The notes: generated by a model from the letters alone, not told the origin. A stretch of DNA of 64,000 nucleotides from an uncultured Pelagibacteraceae bacterium (GCA_902609855.1 CACLTL010000001.1:124001-188000), one strand, 5' to 3'; positions 46,884 through 58,678 are shown, counted from the first letter of the stretch. Numbers and translations: made by a program.

Positions 46884-47678
46884 TTATTGAATTATTTGAG
46901 TAAATTTTTTTAATAATTCTGCAGGATTGTCAGATTTTAAAAGTGATTCACCAATTAGAAAATTTTTAATTCCTGTCTTTTCATAAATATATTTAGCATC
47001 AGTTTCATTCTTAATTCCACTTTCTGAAATGATAGGGCCTTTATGTTCTTTTAAAGTTTCAAAAATAGAAATCGTATTGTTTATAGAGATGTCTAATGTT
47101 TTTAAATTTCTATTATTAATCCCAATTAAAGCATTTTCGTATTTTAAAGCATTTTCAGCTTCTTTGTTATCGTGCACTTCAACTATTACTGAAAGGTTAT
47201 GTCTTATTGCTTCATCATAAATTTCATCTGCTAGTTTAGCATCTAAAGCAGCAACAATGATTAAAATACAATCACTACCATAACTTTTAGATAAAGCAAT
47301 TTGGTAAGGGTCAATAAAAAAATCTTTTGCTAAAACAGGAATTTTAAACTTTTTTTTAATATCTCTTATATAATCGAGTTTACCAAGAAAGTGTTTTTCT
47401 TCAGTTAAAACTGAAAGGCAAGTAGCACCGTTATCTATGTACATTTTTGCAATATTTAAATGATTAAAATCTTTCACTAATACTCCAGCAGAGGGACTTG
47501 CTTTTTTAATTTCTGTAGTTAGTGAAACACCTTTATTATTTGATATTGCGTCTTTGAAATTTAATAAGTTATTTAAGGATTTTATTGTATTTTCAAGAGA
47601 GTCTAAAGAATTTGCTTTTTTAATTATTTTTAAAGACTCTTTTTTATCCTCAATAATTTTATCTAAAACATTAGTCAT
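46884..47678 (-). CDS. trpC: Indole-3-glycerol phosphate synthase
   Basis: A 264-residue TIM-barrel enzyme of tryptophan synthesis, closing the indole ring. Seen: the lysine-rich start DKIIEDKKESLK, TEIKKASPSAG with the catalytic lysine, VLTEEKHFLG, PVLAKDFFIDPYQ, IVEVHDNKEAE, IGINNRNLKT and ISESGI. It is not fused to trpF. Overlap with the trpD stop is one base, so trpE-trpG-trpD-trpC form one transcript in that order. Confidence 0.97.
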   Translation of the reverse strand: MTNVLDKIIEDKKESLKIIKKANSLDSLENTIKSLNNLLNFKDAISNNKGVSLTTEIKKASPSAGVLVKDFNHLNIAKMYIDNGATCLSVLTEEKHFLGKLDYIRDIKKKFKIPVLAKDFFIDPYQIALSKSYGSDCILIIVAALDAKLADEIYDEAIRHNLSVIVEVHDNKEAENALKYENALIGINNRNLKTLDISINNTISIFETLKEHKGPIISESGIKNETDAKYIYEKTGIKNFLIGESLLKSDNPAELLKKFTQIIQ

Positions 47679-48673
47679 TATTTTGATTGTAATTTTGTCA
47701 AATGCCTAAAAACTTCACCAGAACTTAGATGTTTAGTAGCTTTATCAAAAGCATTTTTAAAATCATTTTCTTTTCCTGAAACAATTAATCCTGCTGCAGC
47801 ATTCAAGGCAACAGATTGTGAGAATTCATTAAAAGTTCCTTTATAGATATCTATAATTTTTTCTGCATTGTATTCTGCATTTTTACCTTTTAAATTTTCT
47901 TTTTCGCCTACATTTACACCAAGATCTTTTGGATTAATTGTAAACTCATTTATTTTACCATCTTTTAATTCAACAACATTAGTTTTTGCAAAAGGTGAAA
48001 TTTCATCCATTCCATCATCGCTATTAACAATATAAGCGTGCACAACATCATTTTCTTTTAAAGCTTCGGCAAAAGGTTTCATCCATTTTTTATTAAAAAC
48101 TCCTATCACTTGTCTTTTAACTTGAGCTGGACTACTTAAAGGACCAATTAAATTGAAAATAGTTTTTTTACCCATCTTTTTTCTAGCAGGACCTACGTGT
48201 TTCATAGCTGAATGGTAATTTGGAGCAAACATAAAAGCGAAATAAAAATTTTTTATACTTTCTTCTGCTTCATTTGGTTTTAAATTAATATTTATTTTTA
48301 AAGCTTCCAAAACATCTGCTGAGCCACAATTAGATGAAACAGCTTTGTTACCATGTTTTGCTACTTTAACCCCCATACTAGCTAAAACAATGGCAGCAGC
48401 TGTTGAAATATTAAGAGAATTTTGGCCATCACCACCAGTTCCACAAGTATCGATAGTGTCTGGATCACAAGAAACTTTTATTGCTTTATTTCTTAAAACA
48501 AAGATACCGCCAGCCAATTCATCTTTTGTTTCACCTTTTTTAATTAAAGCTTCTAGAATTTCAATAATTTGATTTTCTGCGTATTTACCCTCCATTAAAT
48601 CTGAAAATAGAGATTTGCTTTCCTCAAATGAAAGGTTTTGACCATGTTTCAATTTAGCTGCTATATCAGACAT
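47678..48673 (-). CDS. trpD: Anthranilate phosphoribosyltransferase
   Basis: A 331-residue enzyme transferring phosphoribose to anthranilate. The PRPP-binding glycine motif is DTCGTGGDGQNSLNIST near residue 78, and the anthranilate site KHGNKAVSSNCGSADVLEAL follows. Also visible are FAPNYHSAMKHVGPARKKMG and NLIGPLSSP. Length is normal. It lies one base after trpG's stop and just overlaps trpC. Confidence 0.97.
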   Translation of the reverse strand: MSDIAAKLKHGQNLSFEESKSLFSDLMEGKYAENQIIEILEALIKKGETKDELAGGIFVLRNKAIKVSCDPDTIDTCGTGGDGQNSLNISTAAAIVLASMGVKVAKHGNKAVSSNCGSADVLEALKININLKPNEAEESIKNFYFAFMFAPNYHSAMKHVGPARKKMGKKTIFNLIGPLSSPAQVKRQVIGVFNKKWMKPFAEALKENDVVHAYIVNSDDGMDEISPFAKTNVVELKDGKINEFTINPKDLGVNVGEKENLKGKNAEYNAEKIIDIYKGTFNEFSQSVALNAAAGLIVSGKENDFKNAFDKATKHLSSGEVFRHLTKLQSK

Positions 48674-48674
48674 A

Positions 48675-49241
48675 TTAATTAGTGATAAAATTTTTAATTA
48701 ATTTCATACCCATTTTAGTACTTATGCTCTCAGGATGAAACTGAAACCCGTGGATATTATAATTTTTATGCATTAACCCCATGATCGTCTTATTTTTGGT
48801 TTCTGCAGTAATTTTCAAGTCTTTTGGAAACTTTTTACGATCGACTACAAGACTGTGATATCTCGTGGCTTCAAAATTATTTTGGATATTCTTAAATAGA
48901 CCTATTCTTTGATGCTTAATTTTACTAGTTTTTCCATGCATTAAATTCTTAGCTCTCACTATTCTTCCACCAAAAACCTGGCCAATGATTTGATGACCTA
49001 AACATACCCCAAGAATAGGTATTTCTTTATGAACTTCTTTAACTATTTTTAAACAATTACCAGCTTGATTTGGATTACCTGGTCCAGGCGAAATAACAAT
49101 CTTATTATATTTTTTCCTTAAAATTGTTTTACTATCAATTTTATCATTTCTTACAACTTCAATATCTTTTTTAAAATTAGAGATATAGTGATATAAGTTA
49201 TAAGTAAAACTATCGTAATTATCTATTAATAAAATTTTCAT
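48675..49241 (-). CDS. trpG: Anthranilate synthase component II (glutamine amidotransferase)
   Basis: A 188-residue class I glutamine amidotransferase that supplies ammonia to TrpE. The family start LLIDNYDSFTYNLYHY, SPGPGNPNQAG, the nucleophile cysteine in LGVCLGHQIIGQVFGG, and the catalytic HPES near the C-terminus are present. The gene could also serve aminodeoxychorismate synthase (PabA), as is common for shared subunits. It is exactly adjacent to trpE and 1 base from trpD. Confidence 0.96.
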   Translation of the reverse strand: MKILLIDNYDSFTYNLYHYISNFKKDIEVVRNDKIDSKTILRKKYNKIVISPGPGNPNQAGNCLKIVKEVHKEIPILGVCLGHQIIGQVFGGRIVRAKNLMHGKTSKIKHQRIGLFKNIQNNFEATRYHSLVVDRKKFPKDLKITAETKNKTIMGLMHKNYNIHGFQFHPESISTKMGMKLIKNFITN

Positions 49242-50699
49242 TTAATCTACCGCTCTCATTAAAGCTTTAGCTTTATTTACTGTTTCAGCATATTCTTTTT
49301 CAGGTTTACTGTCTGCAACTACTCCAGCACCAGCTTGTACATAAAATTTATTATTTTTAATTAAGGCTGTTCTTAAAGCTATGCACGTATCAAATTCACC
49401 ATTAGGAGTAAAATAACCTATGCCACCAGCGTATAATTTTCTTTTATTTTTCTCTAATTCATCAATGATTTCCATAGCTCTAATTTTAGGAGCACCACTT
49501 ACAGTTCCAGCAGGAAAGCCTGATAATAAAGTCTCAAACAATGAGAATCTATTATTAAATTTTCCAACAACATTAGAGACGATATGCATTACGTGAGAAT
49601 ATTTTTCAACTTTAAACTTTTCAGTAACCTTAACTGTATTTACTTTAGATACTCTTCCAACATCATTTCTCCCAAGATCTAATAACATTAAATGTTCTGC
49701 TAATTCTTTTTTATCTTTTAAAAGATCTAATTCATATTTTTTATCTTCTTTAGTATTTTTTCCTCTAGGTCTAGTGCCAGCGATTGGTCTGATTGTTACT
49801 TCACCAGCTCTAAGTCTTACTAATATTTCTGGACTACTACCTAAAATGTTAAAATCTTTATAATTGAAATAAAACATAAAAGGTGAGGGATTAGATTTTC
49901 TTAAATGATTGTAAATTTCTATTGGTGTTTTATTTATTTTTCTCTCAAACCTTTGACTTAATACAACTTGAAAAATATCTCCTTTTTCGATGTATGTTTT
50001 TGCTTTTTTAACAAGCGATTTAAATTTTTCTTTTGTGGTATTTGATTTAATTAAATTTTTGTTAGGTTTAAATGTGAATTGTTCTGGAAGCTTAATATTT
50101 TCAAAATCTTCATACAAATCAAACCTTTTATTTATCGCATGATACTCTTCTTCAAAATTTTTAATTTTTGTGTCTGCATAAACATTCTCTACATAGAAAA
50201 TCTTTTTTTTAATATTATCATAAATAACTAAATTTTTAGGTCTTGATAACCTAACATCGGGCACTTTAAGATCGTCTTTACAATTGTTCGGTATTTTTTC
50301 AATATAACGAATAACATCATAAGAAAAATAACCTACCAGCATCGAAGACATTGAAGGTAATTGTTTTGGAATTTTAATCTTAAATTCCTTAATTAATTTA
50401 TTTAGATATTTTAATGGATCAGATTTAATTTTAGTTTTTTTATCTGAACTATAAAGTGTAATTATGTTCTTGTTTATGTCCCACATTTTATCAGGATTAA
50501 GTCCAATTATCGTATAACGACCTTTAATTGTTCCTTTTTCAACTGACTCAAAAATAAAGCTATTTTTTTCAGCTAAGAGAAATCTAAATAAATTTTCAAC
50601 CTTGTAATATTGATTACAAGATCTCGATCTAAATAAAATTTGATGTTTTTTTTTAGAATAATTATTTTTAAATTCTTTAAAACTTAAATTTATCTTCAT
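49242..50699 (-). CDS. trpE: Anthranilate synthase component I
   Basis: A 485-residue chorismate-binding enzyme that makes anthranilate. Seen: FESVEKGTIKGRYTIIG, the N-terminal part linked to tryptophan feedback, the chorismate domain with QVVLSQRFER, RPIAGTRPRG, LLDLGRNDVGRVS, VMHIVSNVVGKF and GFPAGTVSGAPKIRAMEII, and GGIGYF near the end. No attenuator leader is possible directly before it, as it overlaps the PpiD-like gene by 4 bases. Confidence 0.97.
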   Translation of the reverse strand: MKINLSFKEFKNNYSKKKHQILFRSRSCNQYYKVENLFRFLLAEKNSFIFESVEKGTIKGRYTIIGLNPDKMWDINKNIITLYSSDKKTKIKSDPLKYLNKLIKEFKIKIPKQLPSMSSMLVGYFSYDVIRYIEKIPNNCKDDLKVPDVRLSRPKNLVIYDNIKKKIFYVENVYADTKIKNFEEEYHAINKRFDLYEDFENIKLPEQFTFKPNKNLIKSNTTKEKFKSLVKKAKTYIEKGDIFQVVLSQRFERKINKTPIEIYNHLRKSNPSPFMFYFNYKDFNILGSSPEILVRLRAGEVTIRPIAGTRPRGKNTKEDKKYELDLLKDKKELAEHLMLLDLGRNDVGRVSKVNTVKVTEKFKVEKYSHVMHIVSNVVGKFNNRFSLFETLLSGFPAGTVSGAPKIRAMEIIDELEKNKRKLYAGGIGYFTPNGEFDTCIALRTALIKNNKFYVQAGAGVVADSKPEKEYAETVNKAKALMRAVD

Positions 50700-52153
50700 T
50701 GAAATGAGTTTTTGACACGATCTACTGTTCTTTGATTAACTTCAACTTTATACTTCTGATTAGCATTTTCATCATAAGATTGATAGATTTTGTTAATCAA
50801 ATTTAAGCGTGCCTTAGCTTCGTATTGCTCAAATTCATTACTATTTTTATCAAATTTTTTATATTCAGTTTTTTTAGTTAATATTAAAAAACTTTTGGTT
50901 AGCGTGTTGTTAGTTAAAAGGTTGATGTCACCTTCTTTAGTTAAGAAAATTTGTTTAACCAAACCTTCGCTAAATATATCATTTTGTTTCAAACTAGAGA
51001 CTTTATAATCTTTAATTGCAAATCCATTATCATCAGCAAATTTTTTATAATTGTCTCCATCAAAAGCACCTAAGCTTATGTCTTTAGCTAGCGATGTATT
51101 TTTTTCAATTTTTTCTTTAAAACTTAGTTGAGCATTTAGCGCTTCTAAAACTTCAGGATCGTTCATTGGTCTATTTTTTTTCTCTTCATTTTTAACCTCA
51201 GCTAAATAATATTTGTTATCTACATTTATAACTTCAGGAGATTGAGGCATCTTTATATTATATATTTTTTTAAAAAGATTATCCGGCAAGTTTTCTATTT
51301 TGCTTTTGGCTTCGTTTTCTTTTTTTGCATTAATTTTATTAAATTCTACAATCTTTAAATTATTTGTTTTTGCTGTTTCTTCAAAAGATTGTCCGTCTAA
51401 AACATTGTTTTCAATAATATCCAATTGTTTAAAAAAATTTTCATCATACTCTTTGCTTCCACTAATTAATTCTGGCTTAATTTCTGAGTATCTTATTGAT
51501 TTAAGTTCAGTAAAAAAAACGTTCTTATTTCTTTCATATAATTCTCTAATACTTTCCTGCGAGGGTTTATTTTTTGAGTGATATTTTTCTAAATCTATAT
51601 ACTGAATTGTTTTTGATTGATTTTCTTTTCTAAATTCTTTTTTAACAAGAATTTCAGGAACAACTATTCCTCCTGACAAAGAACTTAAAAACTGCCTTCT
51701 TTTCTCTTGCTCAACAATATTAGACTCAAATTGAGGTGCTGTTATTCCACTTTTAATTAGAAATTTTTCATATTCAGTTCTTGAAAATTTATTATCTTTA
51801 AAAAATAATTTATCATTTTTAATTATATCTCTTAGAGCATTATCACTCACTAAAACACCAAGTTTTTCAATTTCTAAAGACATCACTTTTTTTCCGATAT
51901 AATCAGACAAAATTTGTTCAACAAGATCTGTTTTAGACAAATTTTTGATCTGTTCCTCATTCAAATTAAGTCGATTAATGTAATTAACAAATTCTTGTGT
52001 ACTGATTTTGTTCGAGTCCACAGTAGCAATTACGTTTTGATTTCCCCCTCTAAAAACATCACCCATTCCCCAAAAGACAAAAGGTAGAATGATTATTCCA
52101 ACCAGAAGCTTTAGAAAAAAAGATTTTGATAATTTACCTATTGATGTTGCCAT
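50696..52153 (-). CDS. PpiD/SurA-like membrane-anchored periplasmic chaperone
   Basis: A 485-residue protein with one N-terminal membrane segment (about 14-30, LLVGIIILPFVFWGMGDVFRGG), a typical PpiD opening, then a SurA-type chaperone domain (about 40-190). Other alphaproteobacterial PpiD-like proteins are about 600 residues or more with a parvulin domain in the middle; here no GGxLG parvulin motif is visible and the protein is shorter. It should help fold outer-membrane or exported proteins in the periplasm. Position directly before trpE is a known alphaproteobacterial arrangement. The start is divergent to tpiA, 63 bases away. Confidence 0.8.
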   Translation of the reverse strand: MATSIGKLSKSFFLKLLVGIIILPFVFWGMGDVFRGGNQNVIATVDSNKISTQEFVNYINRLNLNEEQIKNLSKTDLVEQILSDYIGKKVMSLEIEKLGVLVSDNALRDIIKNDKLFFKDNKFSRTEYEKFLIKSGITAPQFESNIVEQEKRRQFLSSLSGGIVVPEILVKKEFRKENQSKTIQYIDLEKYHSKNKPSQESIRELYERNKNVFFTELKSIRYSEIKPELISGSKEYDENFFKQLDIIENNVLDGQSFEETAKTNNLKIVEFNKINAKKENEAKSKIENLPDNLFKKIYNIKMPQSPEVINVDNKYYLAEVKNEEKKNRPMNDPEVLEALNAQLSFKEKIEKNTSLAKDISLGAFDGDNYKKFADDNGFAIKDYKVSSLKQNDIFSEGLVKQIFLTKEGDINLLTNNTLTKSFLILTKKTEYKKFDKNSNEFEQYEAKARLNLINKIYQSYDENANQKYKVEVNQRTVDRVKNSFQ

Positions 52154-52216
52154 TATATTAATTTATTAAGTTCAAAATTATACACCTATAGATTAAAATT
52201 TAAATTAAGGCAAATT

Positions 52217-52960
52217 ATGAGATATTTTATTGGTAATTGGAAAATGTTTGGTGTGCCCAAATCTATCAGTATTCTTAACAAAATTAATTCATACTATTCT
52301 AAGGACAAAAATAGAAACAAATATAGAGTAATAATTACACCCCCATACACTTTAATTGAAAGCTATTCCAAGTATTTCAAAAATAAGAAGATTTTGATAG
52401 GTGCTCAAAACTGTTATCAAAAAGAACAATTTTCTTCAAATACTGCAGCTGTCAGTTCTTATATGCTTAGGAGTGTTGGCGCTAAATACACTTTAGTAGG
52501 ACATTCAGATAACAGGGCTGAAGGAGATACAGATGCGATGCTTAAGGATAAAGTTAGGTATGCTATTAAAAATAATTTAAAAGTAGTCTTTTGTATTGGA
52601 GAAAACAAATTAGAAAAGAAAAATAAAAAAACGCTAAGTGTTTTAAAAAGACAATTGGCAAAAGTACTTGAAAAAAAATTTAATAGAAACAATATTATTA
52701 TTGCTTACGAACCTATTTGGTCTATTGGTACAGGAAAAATTCCAACTGCTCAGGATTTAAAAAAAACAACTATCCACATTAAGAAAGTTTTAAAAGGAAT
52801 ATTTAAAAAAAATAGTCCAGCAGTTCTATACGGCGGTTCCGTAGATGGCAATAATGTTGAGATGTTTAAAGAAATTAAAGAAATAGATGGTTTTTTAATA
52901 GGAGGAGCGTCAAAAACTTCTAAAAAATTTATTGATATAATAAAGAATTACTATAGATAA
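52217..52960 (+). CDS. tpiA: Triose-phosphate isomerase
   Basis: A 247-residue TIM-barrel enzyme interconverting dihydroxyacetone phosphate and glyceraldehyde 3-phosphate. The substrate lysine is in GNWKMFG at the N-terminus, the histidine region is LVGHSDNR (most relatives have GHSERR), and the catalytic glutamate is in AYEPIWSIGTGK. Loop GGSVDGNNVE is near the end. It is divergent to the PpiD-like gene and opens a plus-strand run to eno; secG follows after 5 bases. Confidence 0.96.
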   Translation: MRYFIGNWKMFGVPKSISILNKINSYYSKDKNRNKYRVIITPPYTLIESYSKYFKNKKILIGAQNCYQKEQFSSNTAAVSSYMLRSVGAKYTLVGHSDNRAEGDTDAMLKDKVRYAIKNNLKVVFCIGENKLEKKNKKTLSVLKRQLAKVLEKKFNRNNIIIAYEPIWSIGTGKIPTAQDLKKTTIHIKKVLKGIFKKNSPAVLYGGSVDGNNVEMFKEIKEIDGFLIGGASKTSKKFIDIIKNYYR

Positions 52961-52965
52961 ACATC

Positions 52966-53265
52966 ATGGAAAGTTTACTCATTTTCATAAATATAGCTTT
53001 AGCAATAATCCTAGTAATAATAATTTTGTTGCAAAGATCTGAAGGAGGCGCATTAGGTTTAGGTGTTTCACAAGATAATTTCACGTCCACAAGATCCGTA
53101 GGAACCTTTTTAACTAAATTTACTTCAATCATTGCCGCTTTATTTATAATTTGCAGTATTGCTATAGTTGCTATTTCTCGAGATGAGTTTCGTGAAACAC
53201 AATCAGTTCTTGAAAAGGAAGAAGAAGAAAATTCAAACCTTCCACAAATACCTCAATCAAAGTAA
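52966..53265 (+). CDS. secG: Protein translocase subunit SecG
   Basis: A 99-residue membrane subunit of the SecYEG channel. Two hydrophobic helices (about 3-23 and 52-70) flank the motif LLQRSEGGALGLGVSQ-like LLQRSEGGALG. The tail is short and acidic. tpiA-secG-pyrG is a common alphaproteobacterial order. It lies 44 bases before pyrG. Confidence 0.94.
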   Translation: MESLLIFINIALAIILVIIILLQRSEGGALGLGVSQDNFTSTRSVGTFLTKFTSIIAALFIICSIAIVAISRDEFRETQSVLEKEEEENSNLPQIPQSK

Positions 53266-53292
53266 TTAAGTCTTTGTATTTAAGAAAATATA

Positions 53293-54931
<1,639 letters not shown>

Positions 54932-54932
<1 letters not shown>

Positions 54933-55753
54933 TGACAAATCATAAAGTAAAATGTTCTAATTTTGAAATAGCTAATGATAAGCCATTTACTTTGATTGCA
55001 GGACCTTGTCAGTTAGAAAATGAAGCTCATGCATTAAAGATTTCTTCAGAACTTAAAAAAATCACAAGCTCTCTTGGCATTAACTTAATTTATAAAACCT
55101 CATTTGATAAGGCTAACAGAACAAGTCTAAAAGGCAAAAGAGGTATGGGATTAGAAAAATCTTTACCAATATTTGATAAAATCAGAAAAGAAGTCGGATT
55201 ACCTGTGCTAACTGATGTACACACCGCGGAACAATGTTCGGTAGTTGCAAAGCACGTTGATGTTTTACAAATCCCTGCATTTCTTTGCCGACAAACAGAT
55301 TTATTAATCGCTGCTGCTAAAACTGGAAAAATAATTAATGTAAAAAAAGGACAGTTTTTAGCACCTTGGGATATGGCAAATGTGATTAAAAAAATTGAAC
55401 AGTCTGGAAATAAAAATATTTTAATTACTGAAAGAGGAGCAAGTTTTGGTTATAACACTCTCGTATCCGACATGAGAGCTTTACCAATCATGTCAAGATT
55501 TGGTTTTCCAATTGTATTCGATGCTACGCACTCAGTTCAACAGCCAGGTGGCATGGGTGAAAAAAGTGGGGGACAAAGAGAGTTTGTTCCTTATTTAGCC
55601 CGAGCAGCAATAGCTGTAGGAGTTGGAGCAATTTTTATGGAAACACACGAAGATCCTGACAATGCGCCATCAGATGGTCCAAATATGGTGCCATTAAATG
55701 AAGTAAAAGCATTATTAAAAAAATTAACTGAAATAGATAAGTTAGTTAAATAA
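54932..55753 (+). CDS. kdsA: 2-dehydro-3-deoxyphosphooctonate aldolase (KDO-8-P synthase)
   Basis: A 273-residue enzyme condensing PEP with arabinose 5-phosphate to make the KDO precursor of lipopolysaccharide. Seen: [55 protein letters not shown]-like [37 protein letters not shown] and [16 protein letters not shown]. It ties this region to the lipid A genes earlier in the window. Overlap with pyrG is one base, and eno follows after 5 bases. Confidence 0.97.
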
Positions 55754-55758
55754 AAAGA

Positions 55759-57015
55759 ATGGCTAAAATCGAAAGCGTTAAAGGGAGGCAAGTTTTTGAT
55801 AGTAGAGGAAATCCTACTGTTGAAGCTGAAATCTTTTTAGATGATGGCTCTTCTGCGACTGCAATATCACCCTCAGGCGCATCTACAGGAGCATTCGAAG
55901 CTCACGAATTAAGGGATAAAGAACAAGACAAATTTTTAGGCAAAAGTGTTAATACTGCAGTTCAAAATATAAATAGTAAAATTTCAAATAAACTAAAAAA
56001 CCTAGACTTCAATCAGCAAGAAAAAATTGATAAAATTTTAATAGAGTTAGATGGCAGTGAAAATAAAACTAACTTAGGTGCAAATGCCACATTAGCAGTT
56101 TCACTAGCCTATGCAAAGTGTACAGCAATCGCAAATAAACAATCGCTTTATAAAAGTTTAGGTAAATCTTACTCTCTACCTATACCATTGATGAATATTA
56201 TTAACGGTGGTGCACATGCTGATAATGATTTAAATATTCAAGAATTTATGATCAGGCCCGACTCTGCAAAAAATTTTACAGATGCGATAGAAAAAAGCTT
56301 TCTTGTAATACAAAATTTAAAAAAACTGTTACAATCTAAAAAGATGTTAACGAATGTTGGAGATGAAGGTGGATTTGCTCCATCAATTAATTCTAATGAA
56401 GAAGCTTTAGACTTAATAGTTCAAGCTATTGAAAAATCAAAATTAAAACCAGGAAGTGACGTTGTAATTTGTTTGGATGTTGCTGCAAATGAACTTATGA
56501 ATGAAAAAGGAGAATATTCAGTTCAATCATCTAATTTTCTGTCTGTAGATGATGTTATAAACTATTACAAAAAATTAACATCCAGCTATCCGATCAAATC
56601 TATTGAAGATCCATTTGCAGAAGAAGATTGGCAATCATGGAAAAAAATTACATCTGCAATAGGGAATAACGTCCAAATTGTTGGAGATGATTTATTTGTA
56701 ACGAATTCTAAAAGATTAGAAAAAGGTATTAAAGAAAAATCTGCTAATAGTATTTTAGTAAAACCTAATCAAATTGGAACTTTGACTGAAACTCTAGAAG
56801 TAATTTCAATGGCAAAAAAAGCAAATTTCAGCACAATCATTTCACACAGATCTGGAGACACAGAAGACACGTTTATAGCTGATTTGGCGGTAGCCACTAT
56901 GTCCTCTCAAATTAAAACAGGTTCATTAGCAAGATCTGAAAGAGTAGCTAAATACAACAGATTATTACGCGTCGAAGAAGAACTTGGCAATCAGGTCAAA
57001 ATGGCTAGAATCTAA
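55759..57015 (+). CDS. eno: Enolase
   Basis: A 418-residue glycolytic enzyme converting 2-phosphoglycerate to PEP. Seen: GRQVFDSRGNPTVEAEI and SGASTGAFEAHELRD in the N-terminal domain, LMNIINGGAHADN, VGDEGGFAPS, SIEDPFAEEDWQSW, VGDDLFVTN, VKPNQIGTLTET and the lysine/serine site ISHRSGDTEDTFIADLAVA. It supplies PEP for kdsA. The ftsB-like gene starts 3 bases after its stop. Confidence 0.98.
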   Translation: MAKIESVKGRQVFDSRGNPTVEAEIFLDDGSSATAISPSGASTGAFEAHELRDKEQDKFLGKSVNTAVQNINSKISNKLKNLDFNQQEKIDKILIELDGSENKTNLGANATLAVSLAYAKCTAIANKQSLYKSLGKSYSLPIPLMNIINGGAHADNDLNIQEFMIRPDSAKNFTDAIEKSFLVIQNLKKLLQSKKMLTNVGDEGGFAPSINSNEEALDLIVQAIEKSKLKPGSDVVICLDVAANELMNEKGEYSVQSSNFLSVDDVINYYKKLTSSYPIKSIEDPFAEEDWQSWKKITSAIGNNVQIVGDDLFVTNSKRLEKGIKEKSANSILVKPNQIGTLTETLEVISMAKKANFSTIISHRSGDTEDTFIADLAVATMSSQIKTGSLARSERVAKYNRLLRVEEELGNQVKMARI

Positions 57016-57018
57016 TTA

Positions 57019-57312
57019 ATGAGATTAATTGAAAGTTTAAAACAAAAGAAATTTCTTTTATTTAATATTTTTTTTACCCTCTATATTGGCATAAATCTAA
57101 TTGGAGGTGAAAGAGGGTTGATTTCATATTTTGATAAAAAAAATACTTATGAAAATCTCATTGAAGAGGAAAAGGTTTTGACAGTGCAATTAAAAGATCT
57201 AGATCATAAAATTTCATTGATAAATAAAAATGATCCTGATTATTTAGATATGTTATACAGGCAGAAATTTAACTATGTGACTGAGGATGAGATAATAATT
57301 AAATTAAAATGA
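57019..57312 (+). CDS. FtsB/DivIC-like septum formation initiator
   Basis: A 97-residue protein with one membrane segment (about 12-30), then a coiled-coil-like polar stretch (about 40-75; [21 protein letters not shown]) and the family tail [25 protein letters not shown]. The layout matches FtsB/DivIC, which stabilises the FtsL-FtsQ part of the divisome. The location after eno is the usual one in Alphaproteobacteria. It overlaps lipA by 4 bases; the pdh genes that commonly follow are not here. Confidence 0.85.
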   Translation: MRLIESLKQKKFLLFNIFFTLYIGINLIGGERGLISYFDKKNTYENLIEEEKVLTVQLKDLDHKISLINKNDPDYLDMLYRQKFNYVTEDEIIIKLK

Positions 57313-58253
57313 GTGAAAAACCAAGACATCCTGAAAAAGTAAATAAACCTATTAATCCAATTAAAAAAAAACCAGATTGGATTAGATCTAAAATTGTAGA
57401 CACTCAAGTATTTTTTCAAACCAAAAAAGTTGTGAATCAAAACAACCTTGTAACAGTTTGCCAAGAAGCAAACTGTCCAAATATTACTGAATGTTGGAGC
57501 AAGAAACATGCAACTTTTATGATTATGGGGGACACATGTACTAGAGCTTGTGCATTTTGTGATGTGAAAACTGGTAAACCAACAGATCTTGATGTTTATG
57601 AACCTATAAAAATATCTAAGGCAGTAAAAGATCTTAACTTAAAACACGTAGTAATAACATCTGTCGATAGAGATGACCTTAAAGATGGAGGGTCAGAGCA
57701 TTTTTATAAAGTTGTTAAAGCTACCAGAGAAAAAAATCCTGAAACTTCTATTGAAGTTCTAACACCAGATTTTTTAAGAAAAGGTGATGCATATAAAAAA
57801 GTTTTAGAAGCAGACTTAGATGTTTTCAATCATAATATAGAAACTGTTCCGAGACTTTATACAAAAGTTAGGCCTGGAGCACGTTATTTTACTTCATTGG
57901 AATTACTTAAAAATGCAAAGGAATTTAATAAGAAAGTTTTTACTAAGTCAGGTATCATGGTTGGTTTAGGTGAAACTAAGGACGAAGTAATACAAGTGAT
58001 GGATGATTTAAGATCAGCAGAAGTTGATTTTATTACAATAGGTCAATACCTTCAACCTTCAGTAAAACATCATCCTTTGGATCGATACTATCATCCGGAT
58101 GAATTTAAAGAATTCGAGAATATTGCAAAAACAAAAGGCTTTCTACTTGTTTCTTCTTCACCTTTAACTAGATCATCATATCACGCTGATGAAGACTTCA
58201 GAAGATTACAGGACGCAAGAAATAAAAAGCTTGAATGTCATCCGCAACACTAA
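57309..58253 (+). CDS. lipA: Lipoyl synthase
   Basis: A 314-residue radical-SAM enzyme inserting sulfur into octanoyl groups of lipoyl-dependent complexes. The auxiliary cluster motif is [12 protein letters not shown] and the radical-SAM motif is [11 protein letters not shown]-terminal [13 protein letters not shown] contains the serine ligand of the auxiliary cluster. ATGA overlap with the ftsB-like stop. It serves pyruvate and 2-oxoglutarate dehydrogenases and the glycine cleavage system, none of which is seen here. Confidence 0.97.
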   Translation: MSEKPRHPEKVNKPINPIKKKPDWIRSKIVDTQVFFQTKKVVNQNNLVTVCQEANCPNITECWSKKHATFMIMGDTCTRACAFCDVKTGKPTDLDVYEPIKISKAVKDLNLKHVVITSVDRDDLKDGGSEHFYKVVKATREKNPETSIEVLTPDFLRKGDAYKKVLEADLDVFNHNIETVPRLYTKVRPGARYFTSLELLKNAKEFNKKVFTKSGIMVGLGETKDEVIQVMDDLRSAEVDFITIGQYLQPSVKHHPLDRYYHPDEFKEFENIAKTKGFLLVSSSPLTRSSYHADEDFRRLQDARNKKLECHPQH

Positions 58254-58678
58254 AAAAAATCATTCCTTGTAAAAAAGATCAACTTGTCGAGATGGTTCTT
58301 GATATTGAAAAATATCCTGAATTCGTTCCTTGGTGTATTGAAGGTAAGATTTTTGACAAGAATGAAAGTTCAGATCTAATTTCATTCAATGGAGATCTAA
58401 AAGTTGGTAAAAGTATCTTAAATGAAACTTTTTCAAGCCACGTCTCATACCATAAACAAAGTGATAAAATTATTGTTACAAATTTAGATGGCCCTTTAAA
58501 ACACTTAAAAAATGAATGGCATTTCAAAGAAATAAACACAAATACACAATTAGAATTTTTTATTGATTTTGAGTTGAAAAATCCAATTTTAAATGGGATT
58601 ATGAAGAAATCTTTTGAGCTTGGTTTAAATAAAATTGCAAAAGCTTTTGAAGAAAGGGCAGTTCAGTTATATAAATAA
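58235..58678 (+). CDS. Coq10/RatA-type START domain protein
   Basis: A 147-residue protein of the polyketide-cyclase/START family related to yeast Coq10 and bacterial RatA. Motifs seen: [15 protein letters not shown] near residue 20, and the C-terminal [12 protein letters not shown] and FEERA regions. It probably binds ubiquinone or a related hydrophobic molecule and helps its delivery, which would fit a cell with a large complex I; RatA-like ribosome binding is the alternative. Its position after lipA is the standard alphaproteobacterial one. It overlaps lipA by 19 bases. Confidence 0.82.
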   Translation: MSSATLKKIIPCKKDQLVEMVLDIEKYPEFVPWCIEGKIFDKNESSDLISFNGDLKVGKSILNETFSSHVSYHKQSDKIIVTNLDGPLKHLKNEWHFKEINTNTQLEFFIDFELKNPILNGIMKKSFELGLNKIAKAFEERAVQLYK

